Source: Arthrobacter alkaliphilus
Lineage (GTDB): Bacteria; Actinomycetota; Actinomycetes; Actinomycetales; Micrococcaceae
NCBI RefSeq assembly: GCF_021483235.1
Contig: NZ_JAKEEC010000001.1
Span: 186,285 to 250,284 of the forward strand
Direction of reading: 5' to 3'
Length of the DNA: 64,000 bases
Positions 8,897 to 21,405 of this stretch are shown here, piece by piece; the stretch's first letter is position 1; every line of letters begins with the position of its first letter. Both the position numbers and the translations under genes were made by a program. The notes beneath the pieces were generated by a model that worked only from the letters and a program-made list of their open reading frames with translations, was not told the DNA's origin and did not search any database.

Positions 8897-10405
8897 TCAG
8901 CCTTCGACGCCGAGCCGCTCCAGGATCAGCTCCTTCACCCGGCCGGCATCGGCCTGGCCGCGCGTGGCCTTCATGACTCCGCCGACGATCGCACCAATGG
9001 CCTGCAGCTTGCCGCCGCGGATCTTCTCCGCTACGTCCGGCTGGGCCGCCAGTGCGGCGTCGATCGCTTCCAGGAGGGGACCGTCGTCGGACACGACGGC
9101 GAGGCCGCGCTTCTCGACGATCTCGGCCGGGGCGCCTTCGCCGGCAAGGACGCCGTCGAGCACCTGGGAAGCCATCTTGTTGTTGATCTTGCCGCCCTCG
9201 ACGAGCGTGTTGAGCTCCACGATGGTCTGCGGCGTGACGCCGAGCTCGGAGGGGTCGACGTCGGCCGTCTTGGCGCGTCCGACGATCTCGCCCATCCACC
9301 ATTTGCGGGCCACGGAAGCGCTGGCGCCTGCGGCGATCGTCTCCTCGATGGAGTCCATGACGCCGGCGTTCACGACGTCGCGGAACTCGAGGTCCGAGTA
9401 GCCCCAGTCGGCCTGGAGGCGCTTGCGGCGGGCCGCGGGCGGCTCGGGCAGCGTGGCGCGGAGTTCTTCCACCCATTCACGGGACGCGAGGACAGGAACG
9501 AGGTCCGGCTCCGGGAAGTAGCGGTAGTCGTCGGCGTCGGACTTTGCCCGGCCCGACGTCGTCGTGCGCGTGTCTTCGTGCCAGTGGCGCGTTTCCTGGA
9601 TGACCGGTTCGCCGGACTCGAGGACGGCGGCGTGGCGCTGGATTTCGTAACGGACGGCGTGCTCGACGGCGCGCAGCGAGTTCACGTTCTTTGTCTCGGA
9701 ACGTATGCCGAAACGTTCGCGGCCGTGCGGGCGCAGCGAGACGTTGGCGTCGCAACGAACGTTGCCGCGTTCCATCCTGGCGTCGGAAACGCCGAGGTTC
9801 TTGACGATCTCGCGCACTGCGGCAACGTAGGCCTTGGCGAGCTCGGGTGCCCGGCTGCCCGCGCCCTCGATCGGCTTGGTGACGATTTCCACCAGCGGAA
9901 CGCCGGCACGGTTGTAGTCCACCAGCGAGTAGTCGGCGCCTTGGATGCGGCCCGTCGCGCCGCCCATGTGGGTGAGCTTGCCGGCGTCCTCCTCCATGTG
10001 CGCGCGCTCGATCTCCACGCGGAACACCGACCCGTCGGAGAGCTCGATGTCCAGGTAGCCGTCGTACGCGATGGGCTCGTCGTACTGGGACGTCTGGAAA
10101 TTCTTGGGGGTGTCCGGGTAGAAGTAGTTCTTCCGAGCGAAGCGGCAGGACTCGGCGATCTTGCAGTTCAAGGCAAGGCCGATCTTGATGGAGGACTCTA
10201 CCGCGGTTTTGTTCACCACCGGCAGGACGCCGGGCATGCCGAGGTCCACCTCGTTGACGTTGGTGTTCGGCTCGTCGCCGAAGACGTTCGGGGCGGAGGA
10301 GAACATCTTGGTGTTGGTGTTGAGCTCCACGTGGACCTCGAAGCCCAGGACGGGATCGTACTTCTCCATGGCCTCTTCGAAGCTGAGGATGGCGTCGGTA
10401 GACAT
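8897..10405 (-). CDS. gatB: Asp-tRNA(Asn)/Glu-tRNA(Gln) amidotransferase subunit B
   Basis: The tRNA-binding and kinase subunit of GatCAB (502 residues), which activates mischarged Glu-tRNA(Gln) or Asp-tRNA(Asn) before transamidation. Family landmarks are the N-terminal [28 protein letters not shown] in the cradle domain, RIEDDAG-like [11 protein letters not shown], and [14 protein letters not shown]; the C-terminal YqeY-like tail begins near residue 400. Its ATG shares the A of the gatA stop (TGATG), so the two are translationally coupled. Confidence 0.97.
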   Translation of the reverse strand: MSTDAILSFEEAMEKYDPVLGFEVHVELNTNTKMFSSAPNVFGDEPNTNVNEVDLGMPGVLPVVNKTAVESSIKIGLALNCKIAESCRFARKNYFYPDTPKNFQTSQYDEPIAYDGYLDIELSDGSVFRVEIERAHMEEDAGKLTHMGGATGRIQGADYSLVDYNRAGVPLVEIVTKPIEGAGSRAPELAKAYVAAVREIVKNLGVSDARMERGNVRCDANVSLRPHGRERFGIRSETKNVNSLRAVEHAVRYEIQRHAAVLESGEPVIQETRHWHEDTRTTTSGRAKSDADDYRYFPEPDLVPVLASREWVEELRATLPEPPAARRKRLQADWGYSDLEFRDVVNAGVMDSIEETIAAGASASVARKWWMGEIVGRAKTADVDPSELGVTPQTIVELNTLVEGGKINNKMASQVLDGVLAGEGAPAEIVEKRGLAVVSDDGPLLEAIDAALAAQPDVAEKIRGGKLQAIGAIVGGVMKATRGQADAGRVKELILERLGVEG

Positions 10406-11961
10406 CAGTTGGAACCTCCGGCGGTGGTGGAGCTGGAATCAAGAGCAGGTGCCTTCGCCAGCAAGGGGCCGCCCCACTTCTCTTCGAGCAAGGATTCAAG
10501 GACGGCGCCGACGCGGTACAGGCGGGCGTCCTCGCGGGCGGGTGCCAGCAGCTGGATGCCCACGGGCAGTCCGTCTTCGTCGGCGAGGCCGCCAGGCAGG
10601 GACAAACCGGGGATGCCGGCCATGTTCGCCGGGATGGTGGCGACGTCGTTGAGGTACATGGCCAGCGGATCGTCCAACTTCTCCCCCAGCTTGAAGGCCG
10701 TGGTGGGAGCGGTCGGCGAAATCAGGACGTCGGCCTGGGCGAATGCGGCATCGAAGTCACGCTGAATGAGCGTCCGGACCTTCTGGGCCGAGCCGTAGTA
10801 GGCGTCGTAGTAGCCGGCGCTGAGGGCGTAGGTGCCCAGGATGATGCGGCGCTTGACCTCGTCACCGAAACCGGCTGCGCGCGTTGCGCCCATGACGCGT
10901 TCGATCGTCATGGGGCCGTCCTTCGGCAGGACACGCAAGCCGTAGCGAACGCCGTCGAACTTGGCCAGGTTGCTGGAAACCTCGGACGGCATGATCAGGT
11001 AGTAGGCACCCAGGGCGTACTTGAAGTTGGGGCAGGAAACCTCGACGATCTCCGCGCCAGCCTCCTTGAGCAGCTCGAGGGACTCGTTGAAACGGTTTTC
11101 GACGCCGGCCTGGTAGCCCTCGCCGTGCAGTTCCTTGACGATGCCGATCTTCATGCCCGTGACGTTGCCCGTCTTGGCTGCGGCCACGAGGGTGTCGAGG
11201 CGATCCGTCAGGGAAGTGGAGTCGAAGGGGTCGTGGCCGCCGATGACTTCCTGCAGCAAGGCGGAGTCCAGGACGGTCCGCGAAACCGGGCCGATCTGGT
11301 CCAGCGAAGACGCCATGGCAATGGCGCCGTAGCGGGAAACAGCGCCGTACGTGGGCTTCATGCCGACAGTGCCGGTGACCGCACCAGGCTGCCGGATGGA
11401 TCCGCCGGTGTCCGTGCCGAGGGCCAGCGGAGCTTCGAAGGCGGCGACGGCGGCTGCGGAGCCACCGCCGGAACCTCCGGGAATGCGGTCCAGGTCCCAC
11501 GGGTTGCGGGTGGGGCCGTACGCCGAGTGTTCCGTGGAGGAACCCATGGCGAATTCGTCCAGGTTGGTCTTGCCGAGGATGGGCATCTTCGCGGCGCGCA
11601 GCTTCTTGATGACCGTGGCGTCGTACGGGCTGTGCCAGCCTTCGAGGATCTTGGAACCGGCCGTGGTGGGCTGGCCGATGGTGACGATGAGGTCCTTGAC
11701 CGCGATGGGCACACCGGCGAGTTCGTGGAGCGCTTCGGCCTCGGCACCGCCGGCGGCGCGGATGGCGTCCACCTCGGCGGCGACGGCGAGCGCCTCTTCG
11801 GCGTTGACGTGCAGGAACGCGTTGACTTGTCCGTCAACGTCGGCGATGCGGTCCAGGTACGCCTGGGTGACCTCGACGGAGGTGACCTCGCGGGCGGCGA
11901 GCTTGGCGGCCAGTTGTGCCGCGGACAGGCGGATGAGTTCGGAGTTGTTCAATTCAGTCAT
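10405..11961 (-). CDS. gatA: Asp-tRNA(Asn)/Glu-tRNA(Gln) amidotransferase subunit A
   Basis: Amidase-signature subunit (518 residues) that releases ammonia from glutamine for GatB. The Ser-cisSer-Lys catalytic apparatus is visible: the lysine in [10 protein letters not shown], the Gly/Ser-rich loop [14 protein letters not shown], and the nucleophile region [15 protein letters not shown] 11959-11961 ([13 protein letters not shown]) is chosen; an open extension to 12072 overlaps gatC in another frame. It starts 4 nt downstream of the gatC stop. Confidence 0.97.
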   Translation of the reverse strand: MTELNNSELIRLSAAQLAAKLAAREVTSVEVTQAYLDRIADVDGQVNAFLHVNAEEALAVAAEVDAIRAAGGAEAEALHELAGVPIAVKDLIVTIGQPTTAGSKILEGWHSPYDATVIKKLRAAKMPILGKTNLDEFAMGSSTEHSAYGPTRNPWDLDRIPGGSGGGSAAAVAAFEAPLALGTDTGGSIRQPGAVTGTVGMKPTYGAVSRYGAIAMASSLDQIGPVSRTVLDSALLQEVIGGHDPFDSTSLTDRLDTLVAAAKTGNVTGMKIGIVKELHGEGYQAGVENRFNESLELLKEAGAEIVEVSCPNFKYALGAYYLIMPSEVSSNLAKFDGVRYGLRVLPKDGPMTIERVMGATRAAGFGDEVKRRIILGTYALSAGYYDAYYGSAQKVRTLIQRDFDAAFAQADVLISPTAPTTAFKLGEKLDDPLAMYLNDVATIPANMAGIPGLSLPGGLADEDGLPVGIQLLAPAREDARLYRVGAVLESLLEEKWGGPLLAKAPALDSSSTTAGGSN

Positions 11962-11965
11962 TCGC

Positions 11966-12262
11966 TTAGTCCTCATCCAGGATGGCCGGAACCTTGAAGC
12001 GGCCTTCGAAAGAGTCCGGAGCCCCGGACAGCGCCTGCTCCGCGGTGAAGGTGTGGCCCACGACGTCTTCACGGAACACGTTGTTCAACGGAATCGGGTG
12101 GGACGTGGCCGGGACATCGTCCCCGGCGGCTTCGCTGACGGACTTCACCGAATCCACGATGACGGCAAGCTCGCCGGCCATCCTGTCCAGCTCTTCGGGA
12201 CTCATTTCAATGTGAGCCAGACGCGCAAGATGCGCGACGTCGTCACGGTTGATCGCAGCCAT
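11966..12262 (-). CDS. gatC: Asp-tRNA(Asn)/Glu-tRNA(Gln) amidotransferase subunit C
   Basis: Small stabilising subunit of GatCAB (98 residues) that wraps between A and B. It has the typical pattern [20 protein letters not shown] near the N-terminus and the DxxxPxxHPIPLxNVxRED-like segment ([17 protein letters not shown]). The start MAAINRDDV at 12260-12262 is preferred over an upstream in-frame start because AGGGGA lies just before it and the length fits. First gene of the gatCAB operon. Confidence 0.95.
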   Translation of the reverse strand: MAAINRDDVAHLARLAHIEMSPEELDRMAGELAVIVDSVKSVSEAAGDDVPATSHPIPLNNVFREDVVGHTFTAEQALSGAPDSFEGRFKVPAILDED

Positions 12263-12326
12263 GGATCTCCCCTGCAAAGTTCAAATGGTTTTCCGCACTA
12301 GTCTACGTGGGTTGGACGACGAACAA

Positions 12327-12383
12327 CGCGGGGTCACTTACGGCCCATCCGGAGGCCCCGGATGGGCCGTAAGTGACCCCGCG
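12327..12383. terminator. 26-bp perfect hairpin between ridA and gatC
   Basis: CGCGGGGTCACTTACGGCCC begins a 26-nt arm (12327-12352) whose exact reverse complement is 12358-12383, with a 5-nt loop. It lies just after the ridA stop and before the gatC promoter, and would block read-through from ridA. Its right arm (GTAAGTGACCCCGCGTC) resembles the core of the 32-bp repeat family of this window. Confidence 0.75.
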
Positions 12384-12391
12384 TCGTGGGA

Positions 12392-12784
12392 TTAGGCGCT
12401 CTTCTGGGCCACCAGTTCGATTTCGACCAGCATTGCCGGGTCGAGGAACGGCAGGACGTGGACCAGGGAAAGGGTGGGGCGGATCTCGCCGAAGACCTCG
12501 CCGTGGGCGCGGCCGGCGTCTTCCCACTTGCTGATGTCGGTCAGGTAGAGCTTCGACTGCACGACGTCCTCGTACGAGAAACCGGCGTCTTCCAAGACGG
12601 TGCCGAGCTTTTCGAGGATGTATTTGGTCTGCGAGTAGAAGTCGTCTCCGACGATCGCGTTTTTGCCGTCGACGACACCGCTCGCCGCCGTAGCCGATAT
12701 GAAGAGCGTGTTGTCCACCTGGACCGCACGGGAGTATCCAAGGGTCTGTTCCCAGACCGAACCCGTGCCGAATGTCTTGCGCAT
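12392..12784 (-). CDS. RidA family protein
   Basis: A 130-residue protein of the YjgF/YER057c/UK114 (RidA) family, trimeric cytosolic enzymes that hydrolyse reactive enamine/imine intermediates. RAVQVDNTLFISATAA and the C-terminal LVHVLPFLDPAMLVEIELVA match the family. However, the usual C-terminal catalytic arginine region (R-x-C/V) reads FLDPAMLVEIE without the arginine, so it may belong to a subgroup of other function. AAAGG lies upstream of ATG 12782-12784. A 26-bp hairpin follows the gene. Confidence 0.85.
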   Translation of the reverse strand: MRKTFGTGSVWEQTLGYSRAVQVDNTLFISATAASGVVDGKNAIVGDDFYSQTKYILEKLGTVLEDAGFSYEDVVQSKLYLTDISKWEDAGRAHGEVFGEIRPTLSLVHVLPFLDPAMLVEIELVAQKSA

Positions 12785-12841
12785 GCCGCGCCTTTCTCAG
12801 TTTCCGCACCCGGCCCGATGACCGGGGTATACGAGGAAACT

Positions 12842-13354
12842 TTATGGCTGGCGGACATCCTGCCGATAAACGAACAGTTTTATGTCGGTACCAGGAACAA
12901 ACCAATCGCGCTTCGGTTCGCGATCGAATCCGGTTTTCGCGTAAAGGGCATTGGCGCTTTCCCAGGTGGCACCGGTGGTGAGGCACACGGCGTTGATGCC
13001 ATCCATGGAGCGGGCCTGGTCAACGACCGCCTGAACCAGTGCCCGGCCCGCGCCCGAGCGCTGCGCCTCCGGATCAACCACCAAGGTGCGCATTTCGAGC
13101 TCGTCCGGGAGGCCAATGTCCGAAAAGCCGCCGCCGGCCTTGGCTGACGTAACGGAGCCGATGACCTGGCCATCGCGCTCGGCGACGAAAACGTCGGCGT
13201 AGCGGGCGCGGCCGGCCACGTCGCGCAGCTTCTCCAGATACGGGTGGTCCGGGCTGCCGTAGTAGCCGGCGGTCACGTAAGACGACATCGTGATGCGGGC
13301 TACGGCGTCGTAGTCTTCGGGCAAGGCGGGCCGGACGGTAATCTGCGAATGCAC
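12842..13354 (-). CDS. GNAT-family N-acetyltransferase
   Basis: A 170-residue acetyl-CoA-dependent acyltransferase of unknown substrate. The fold is visible as ITVRPALPEDYDAVARIT at the N-terminus, the beta4 strand ELEMRTLVVDPEAQRSGAGR with the pyrophosphate-binding QRSGAG loop, and NALYAKTGFDRE at the C-terminus. The GTG at 13352-13354 gives the normal GNAT start; the frame stays open to 13483, but that part runs into repeat DNA. No clear Shine-Dalgarno site was found, so the start is provisional. Confidence 0.8.
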   Translation of the reverse strand: MHSQITVRPALPEDYDAVARITMSSYVTAGYYGSPDHPYLEKLRDVAGRARYADVFVAERDGQVIGSVTSAKAGGGFSDIGLPDELEMRTLVVDPEAQRSGAGRALVQAVVDQARSMDGINAVCLTTGATWESANALYAKTGFDREPKRDWFVPGTDIKLFVYRQDVRQP

Positions 13355-13451
13355 TGATCCATGGTAGTCGCGTCCGCGCCGCGCAGTGCGCCAAAGCGGC
13401 GTTTCAGTGACCGAACTATCACCTTTGGCGGCCCCGGCTGGCGGCCGCCCG

Positions 13452-13759
13452 GACATAGGTGGATGAGCGTTGGGCGAAAACACGACATAAGTGACCGGGC
13501 GTCTTGGAGAAACACGTCATAGGTGACCGGGCGTCTGCAACACCCAACCCCCGTCCATATACCGCCAACTTTCCACCGACGCCCGTCCACATCCCCCCAC
13601 CATTCCACCAACGCCCGTCCACATCCCCCCACCATTCCACCAACGCCCGTCCACATCCCCCCACCATTCCACCAACGCCCGTCCACATACCGCCAACATT
13701 CCACCGACGCCCGTCCACATAGGTGCATGAGCGTTGGGGGAAACACGACATATGTGACC
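13452..13759. repeat. 32-bp periodic repeat array 1, flanked by about 45-bp direct repeats
   Basis: The 572-bp gap 13355-13926 holds no credible gene. At 13548, 13580, 13612, 13644, 13676 and 13708 a unit containing CGCCCGTCCACAT recurs exactly every 32 bp; the three central units are almost identical. Upstream, the core TGACCGGGCGTC occurs in the opposite orientation at 13492 and 13524, again 32 bp apart. The whole is bracketed by imperfect direct copies (13452-13496 and 13716-13759) containing ATGAGCGTTGGG and ACACGACATA. Apparent ORFs here are low-complexity translations of the repeats. Confidence 0.9.
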
Positions 13760-13926
13760 GAGGGGCGGGGGCCTGACTCAAGGTTGCCTTTCGTGGCGCC
13801 AGGTTGAGCTTGGTTGCCGGCTGTTAACCCCCGTTTCGTGCTATTGCGGGAAGGTTTCGCAGGGCTGGCGCAGGCCGGGATCCGCGTGATTGATTGGCCG
13901 CGAAGACACCATGAAAGGACCCCGAC

Positions 13927-15282
13927 ATGAGCCCCGACCGACGCACACTGCACCTCAACGCATTCCTCATGAGCACCGGCCACCACGAGGCATCGTGGCG
14001 GCTGCCCGAAAGCAACCCCCGCGCAAACACCGACATCCGGCACTACCAAAACCTCGCCCGTATCGCCGAGCGCGGCACGTTCGACTCCATTTTCTTCGCC
14101 GACTCACCTGTGATCTTCGGCGACGTCGGACGCCGCCCCGCAGGCAAGCTGGAGCCAACGGTGCTGCTCACCGCGATTGCGGCGGCGACCGAAAAGATCG
14201 GCCTGATTGCCACCGCGTCCACCACGTACAACGACCCCTTCAACCTGGCCCGGCGGTTCGCTTCCGTGGACTTCGTCAGCGGCGGCAGGGCCGGTTGGAA
14301 CGTGGTTACGACGGCGGGACCGGAGGCCGCGCGAAACTTCGGCATCGACGACCAGCCCGCCCATGCAAGCCGCTATGAGCGCGCGGCCGAGTTCTTGGAC
14401 GTGGCCGCGAAGCTCTGGGACAGCTGGGAAGACGACGCCGTCGTTGCCGACAAAGAATCCGGAATCTGGGCGGACGCGGCCAAAGTCCGGCCGATCGACC
14501 ACGTGGGCAAGCACTTCCGGGTCCGGGGACCGCTCAATGTTCCGCGCTCACCCCAGGGACACCCCGTGATTGTCCAGGCGGGTTCCTCGGAAAACGGCAA
14601 AGTCCTGGCCGCCAAGTACGCCGAAGCGGTGTTCACGGCCCAGCAAACTTTGGAGGGCGCGCAGGCGTTCTACCGAGACCTGAAGACCCGCGCGGTCGCG
14701 CTTGGCCGGACCGCCCAAAGCATCAAGATCCTGCCAGGGATCGTCCCCGTGATCGGCTCCACCGAAGCTGAAGCGCTGCGCCTGGAACGTGAACTCGACG
14801 AACTCATCCGGCCCGAATATGCCAGGGCCGAGCTCGCGAAGACCCTCCGGATAGCGCCCGAGGACCTGCCTTTGGACCGCCAGCTGCCGGCCGACCTTCC
14901 CGACGAGGACTCGATCGAGGGTGCCAAGAGCCGGTACACCCTCATCGTGGAGCTTGCCCGGCGGGAGAAACTCACGGTACGGCAGCTGATCGGCAGGCTG
15001 GGCGGCGGCCGCGGCCACCTGACGTTCGCGGGCACGCCGGAGCAAGTGGCAGACGCGATCCAATCCTGGTTCGAGAACGGCGCGGCCGACGGCTTCAACA
15101 TCATGCCCGCAGTCTTGCCGTCAGGCCTGGAAACCTTCGTTGACCAGGTGGTGCCGGTACTTCGCCAGCGCGGCCTGTTCCGCAGCGAGTACAGCGGCAA
15201 CACTCTGCGCGAACACTACGGCCTGGAGCGGCCGGCCAACCGCTTTTCGCACGGGGAACTCATCGCCCAGGCCGTTATCTGA
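13927..15282 (+). CDS. LLM-class flavin-dependent monooxygenase (NtaA/SnaA/DszA family)
   Basis: A 451-residue bacterial-luciferase-like monooxygenase using FMNH2 from a separate reductase. Features of the NtaA/SnaA/DszA/SoxA group are LHLNAFLMSTGHHEASWRLP (9-28), IFFADSP, SGGRAGWNVVTT and DHVGKHFRVRGPLNVPRSPQ. Such enzymes attack nitrilotriacetate, sulfur heterocycles or similar xenobiotics; the substrate cannot be read from sequence and no reductase or transporter is adjacent. GAAAGGA precedes ATG 13927. The stop codon lies within the first copy of repeat array 2, so the extreme C-terminus may have been altered by the repeat. Confidence 0.88.
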   Translation: MSPDRRTLHLNAFLMSTGHHEASWRLPESNPRANTDIRHYQNLARIAERGTFDSIFFADSPVIFGDVGRRPAGKLEPTVLLTAIAAATEKIGLIATASTTYNDPFNLARRFASVDFVSGGRAGWNVVTTAGPEAARNFGIDDQPAHASRYERAAEFLDVAAKLWDSWEDDAVVADKESGIWADAAKVRPIDHVGKHFRVRGPLNVPRSPQGHPVIVQAGSSENGKVLAAKYAEAVFTAQQTLEGAQAFYRDLKTRAVALGRTAQSIKILPGIVPVIGSTEAEALRLERELDELIRPEYARAELAKTLRIAPEDLPLDRQLPADLPDEDSIEGAKSRYTLIVELARREKLTVRQLIGRLGGGRGHLTFAGTPEQVADAIQSWFENGAADGFNIMPAVLPSGLETFVDQVVPVLRQRGLFRSEYSGNTLREHYGLERPANRFSHGELIAQAVI

Positions 15283-15412
15283 CCGGGCGCCCGGGCCGGC
15301 GTACCTGACCGGGCGTCCGGGAAAACCCCGGCGTACCTGGCCGGGCGTCCGGCAAAAACCCGGCGTACCTGGCCGGGCGTCCGGCAAAAACCCGGCGCAT
15401 CTGACCGGGCGC
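15279..15412. repeat. 32-bp periodic repeat array 2
   Basis: Units starting CTGACCGGGCG or CTGGCCGGGCG begin at 15279, 15305, 15337, 15369 and 15401, with exact 32-bp spacing from the second onward. Each also carries a CCGG-A-tract-CCGG mini-dyad. The TGA in the first unit is the stop codon of the monooxygenase gene. The array fills the 138-bp gap between convergent genes. Confidence 0.9.
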
Positions 15413-15420
15413 TGAGGGGG

Positions 15421-19305
<3,885 letters not shown>

Positions 19306-19447
19306 GTTTACCTCTGCAGGACGGGAACGGCCGCCCGGAGTTGGGGTGGTATTGACCGGAATCTTCCTACATGGCCCGGGCGTGTCGCAAATCCCGTTCC
19401 CCGGAATCGCCGACGGCCGGGGCCGGAAATGGCCCTCCGATGTGGTT

Positions 19448-20206
19448 CTATTCGATCCTGGCATCCACCACGATCGCGGTGACGTTGTCCCGTCCGCCGC
19501 TCAGCAACGCCGCCTGGATAAGCGCGTCCACCGCATCCTGGGGCTCCGCCACCGTGCTCAGGATCCGGAACATGTCCTCGTCGCTCAGCTCCCCGGTCAG
19601 CCCGTCCGAGCAGACCAGCATCCGGTCCCCATCCTGAATGGGAAGCAGCCAGAAGTCCGCCTCGTTTTCGCCGCCTGTGCCAAGGGCACGGGTCACTACA
19701 TTGCGGTGCGGATGCACCGTGGCTTCTTCAGGCGTGATCCTCCCGGCTTCCACAAGTTCCTGGACTTCCGAATGGTCCACGGTGATTTGCTTGAAATCGT
19801 CCCCGCACAAGCGATACGTCCGTGAATCGCCGATGTTCATGACCAGCCAATACGGGAATCCCAGGTGCTCGGCGACCACGACGCCGGTCAGCGTTGTTCC
19901 GGCGCGGCCACCCGTGGCATCCCTGATCCGGGAGTCGGCGGCCAGGACGCACGTTTGCAGTGCGACAGCGCCTGCCGAGCGGACTCCAGGCGCCAGTTGC
20001 GGCATGCTCGCGAGGGTGCGTACGCACAACCCGCTGGCAATCTCGCCTGCCTCATGGCCGCCCATGCCGTCAGCCACCGCGAAGACCGGATCCCTTGCAA
20101 TGAGGGAATCTTCGTTGAGTTCCCGGCTGAGTCCACGGTCCGTCCCGTAGCCATAGCTCAAGCTGAATCCGTGCTCAGTGGCGGTCGCTGAGGGCTGTGA
20201 ATCCAT
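19448..20206 (-). CDS. PP2C-family serine/threonine protein phosphatase
   Basis: Cytosolic metal-dependent phosphatase of 252 residues, the size of a bare PP2C (PstP/Stp-like) catalytic domain without a membrane anchor. Motifs are GTDRGLSRELNEDS, FAVADGMGGHEAGE (metal Asp46), NIGDSRTYRL, VCSDGLTGELSDED and GGRDNVTAIVV. It starts on the A of the cyclase stop codon (TGATG). A cognate Ser/Thr kinase is not in the window. Confidence 0.9.
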   Translation of the reverse strand: MDSQPSATATEHGFSLSYGYGTDRGLSRELNEDSLIARDPVFAVADGMGGHEAGEIASGLCVRTLASMPQLAPGVRSAGAVALQTCVLAADSRIRDATGGRAGTTLTGVVVAEHLGFPYWLVMNIGDSRTYRLCGDDFKQITVDHSEVQELVEAGRITPEEATVHPHRNVVTRALGTGGENEADFWLLPIQDGDRMLVCSDGLTGELSDEDMFRILSTVAEPQDAVDALIQAALLSGGRDNVTAIVVDARIE

Positions 20207-21405
20207 CAGTCGAGCACCAGTCCCTTACCCAGTCCACGTTCGAGCCGGACGGGAAGGATTTCTCCGAAACCTCGGACGTTCTCGGCCTTCTGCGGGACCA
20301 GGACGAAGCGTTCGTCGTCGCCCAGCGCTGCCGCCGTCATCTCGTCCACGAGGACCGTGCCGGGTTCAGCCAAAGCCGTAAGCCGTGCTGCCAGGTTGAC
20401 GGTGGGTCCGTAAATGTCGCCCAAGCGGGAAAGGATCCGTCCCCAGACCATGGCCACGCGGGCCTCCGGCAGGATTTCGTCTTCCGTGAAGGCTTGGGCG
20501 AGCGCCAAGGAGATCTCGGCACCCGCGGCGGGCGTTTCGGCAATGTAGAGCACTTCGTCGCCGACGGTCTTGACCAGGCGCCCGCCGCCGACGGAAATGA
20601 TCTCCGCGCACTTGTTTTCGAAGCGTTGGACCAGCTGCGCCAGAGTTTTCTCGTTCATGCGCCGTGACAGGCTCGTGTAGGACACAAGGTCGGCAAAGCC
20701 CACGGCCCGCGCCAGGGGCAAGGGAGCATCATCTTCGTCGCCGTCCCGCCCGGCCTCGCTGGCCTGCAAGCCGGCCTCGGCACGAACGGCCAGCCGCTGA
20801 ACAGCGGCGTTCATCTGGCGGCGCCACGAATACAGGAGGATCTCTTCCATGGCGTCCACGAGGTTGGGCAGTTCATTGACCAACTGTTTACGGGCAACGG
20901 CGTCGGGAATGCCTTGCTGCATCACCATGTCTTCGATCAGCGCCTCGATCTGCCACACCACCATCCGGTCGGTCATCTGTCCGATGGCGCGCGTGACCGA
21001 GATTGCCGCTTCCTCGGTGAGCTTACCCGCGCGGACAAGGTCGAGGATGGTCGAAAGCGCCGTGAGGTCGCGCTCGGTGAAGGCGACATCCTGGTCGCCG
21101 AAATTCGGGAAACCCAGCGCCCGCCACAGCTTGCGGGCAGACAACAGCGAGACGCCTGCTGCTGCCGCGACTTCGCGCCGCCGAAGCTTGCGTTCGCCGC
21201 CAAGAAGGCGCGTTTCCAGGGCTTTGATGGCCAGCCGCTCGGATGACAGAGCCCCGGAAGGAGCTGACGCAACCGGTAGGACCCCGTCCGGTGCCTCGTC
21301 TCCGTCCGGTGCCTCGTCATCGGAAGGTGCGTGGTCCACGGAAGGTTCGGACACGGCGTCGGGCTCGTCGTCCATGTACTCAGGCTCCTGCTCGTCAACG
21401 CTCAT
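20206..21405 (-). CDS. Class III adenylate/guanylate cyclase with N-terminal helix-turn-helix-like domain
   Basis: A 399-residue protein with three parts: an acidic disordered N-terminus (about 1-50, DDE/PDG-rich); a MerR/HTH-like region (about 60-115, LRRREVAAAAGVSLLSARKL) followed by helices; and a class III nucleotidyl cyclase domain (about 230-395). Metal Asp239 (VGFADLVSYT), Lys279 and Asp283 (VKTVGDEVLY), and the transition-state Asn/Arg of YGPTVNLAARL are present, so it should be active. ATG 21403-21405 is used; a GTG 9 nt upstream is possible. The start overlaps the end of the PH-domain gene by 11 nt. Confidence 0.88.
   Translation of the reverse strand: MSVDEQEPEYMDDEPDAVSEPSVDHAPSDDEAPDGDEAPDGVLPVASAPSGALSSERLAIKALETRLLGGERKLRRREVAAAAGVSLLSARKLWRALGFPNFGDQDVAFTERDLTALSTILDLVRAGKLTEEAAISVTRAIGQMTDRMVVWQIEALIEDMVMQQGIPDAVARKQLVNELPNLVDAMEEILLYSWRRQMNAAVQRLAVRAEAGLQASEAGRDGDEDDAPLPLARAVGFADLVSYTSLSRRMNEKTLAQLVQRFENKCAEIISVGGGRLVKTVGDEVLYIAETPAAGAEISLALAQAFTEDEILPEARVAMVWGRILSRLGDIYGPTVNLAARLTALAEPGTVLVDEMTAAALGDDERFVLVPQKAENVRGFGEILPVRLERGLGKGLVLD

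Noticed and set aside
8801..10765. A 654-codon open frame on the plus strand opposite gatB and gatA
   Set aside because: It lies entirely antisense to clearly conserved gatB/gatA and reads as Arg/Val/Asp-rich shadow translation. Its first residues are the translation of the 61-bp repeat, also seen opposite 34.3 kb. High-GC genomes give many such frames.
13548..13722. CRISPR array
   Set aside because: The period is 32 bp with no room for separate spacers: the whole unit repeats, and neighbouring units are nearly identical. No cas gene is nearby. The same applies to the arrays at 15.3, 31.5 and 56.2 kb.
13300..14049. A 249-codon minus-strand frame over repeat array 1 with a repetitive Trp/Gly-rich protein
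   Set aside because: The repetitive protein (MWTGVGG-like units) is only a translation of the 32-bp repeat; 32 is not a multiple of 3, so the frame changes from unit to unit, and it overlaps the GNAT and monooxygenase genes.
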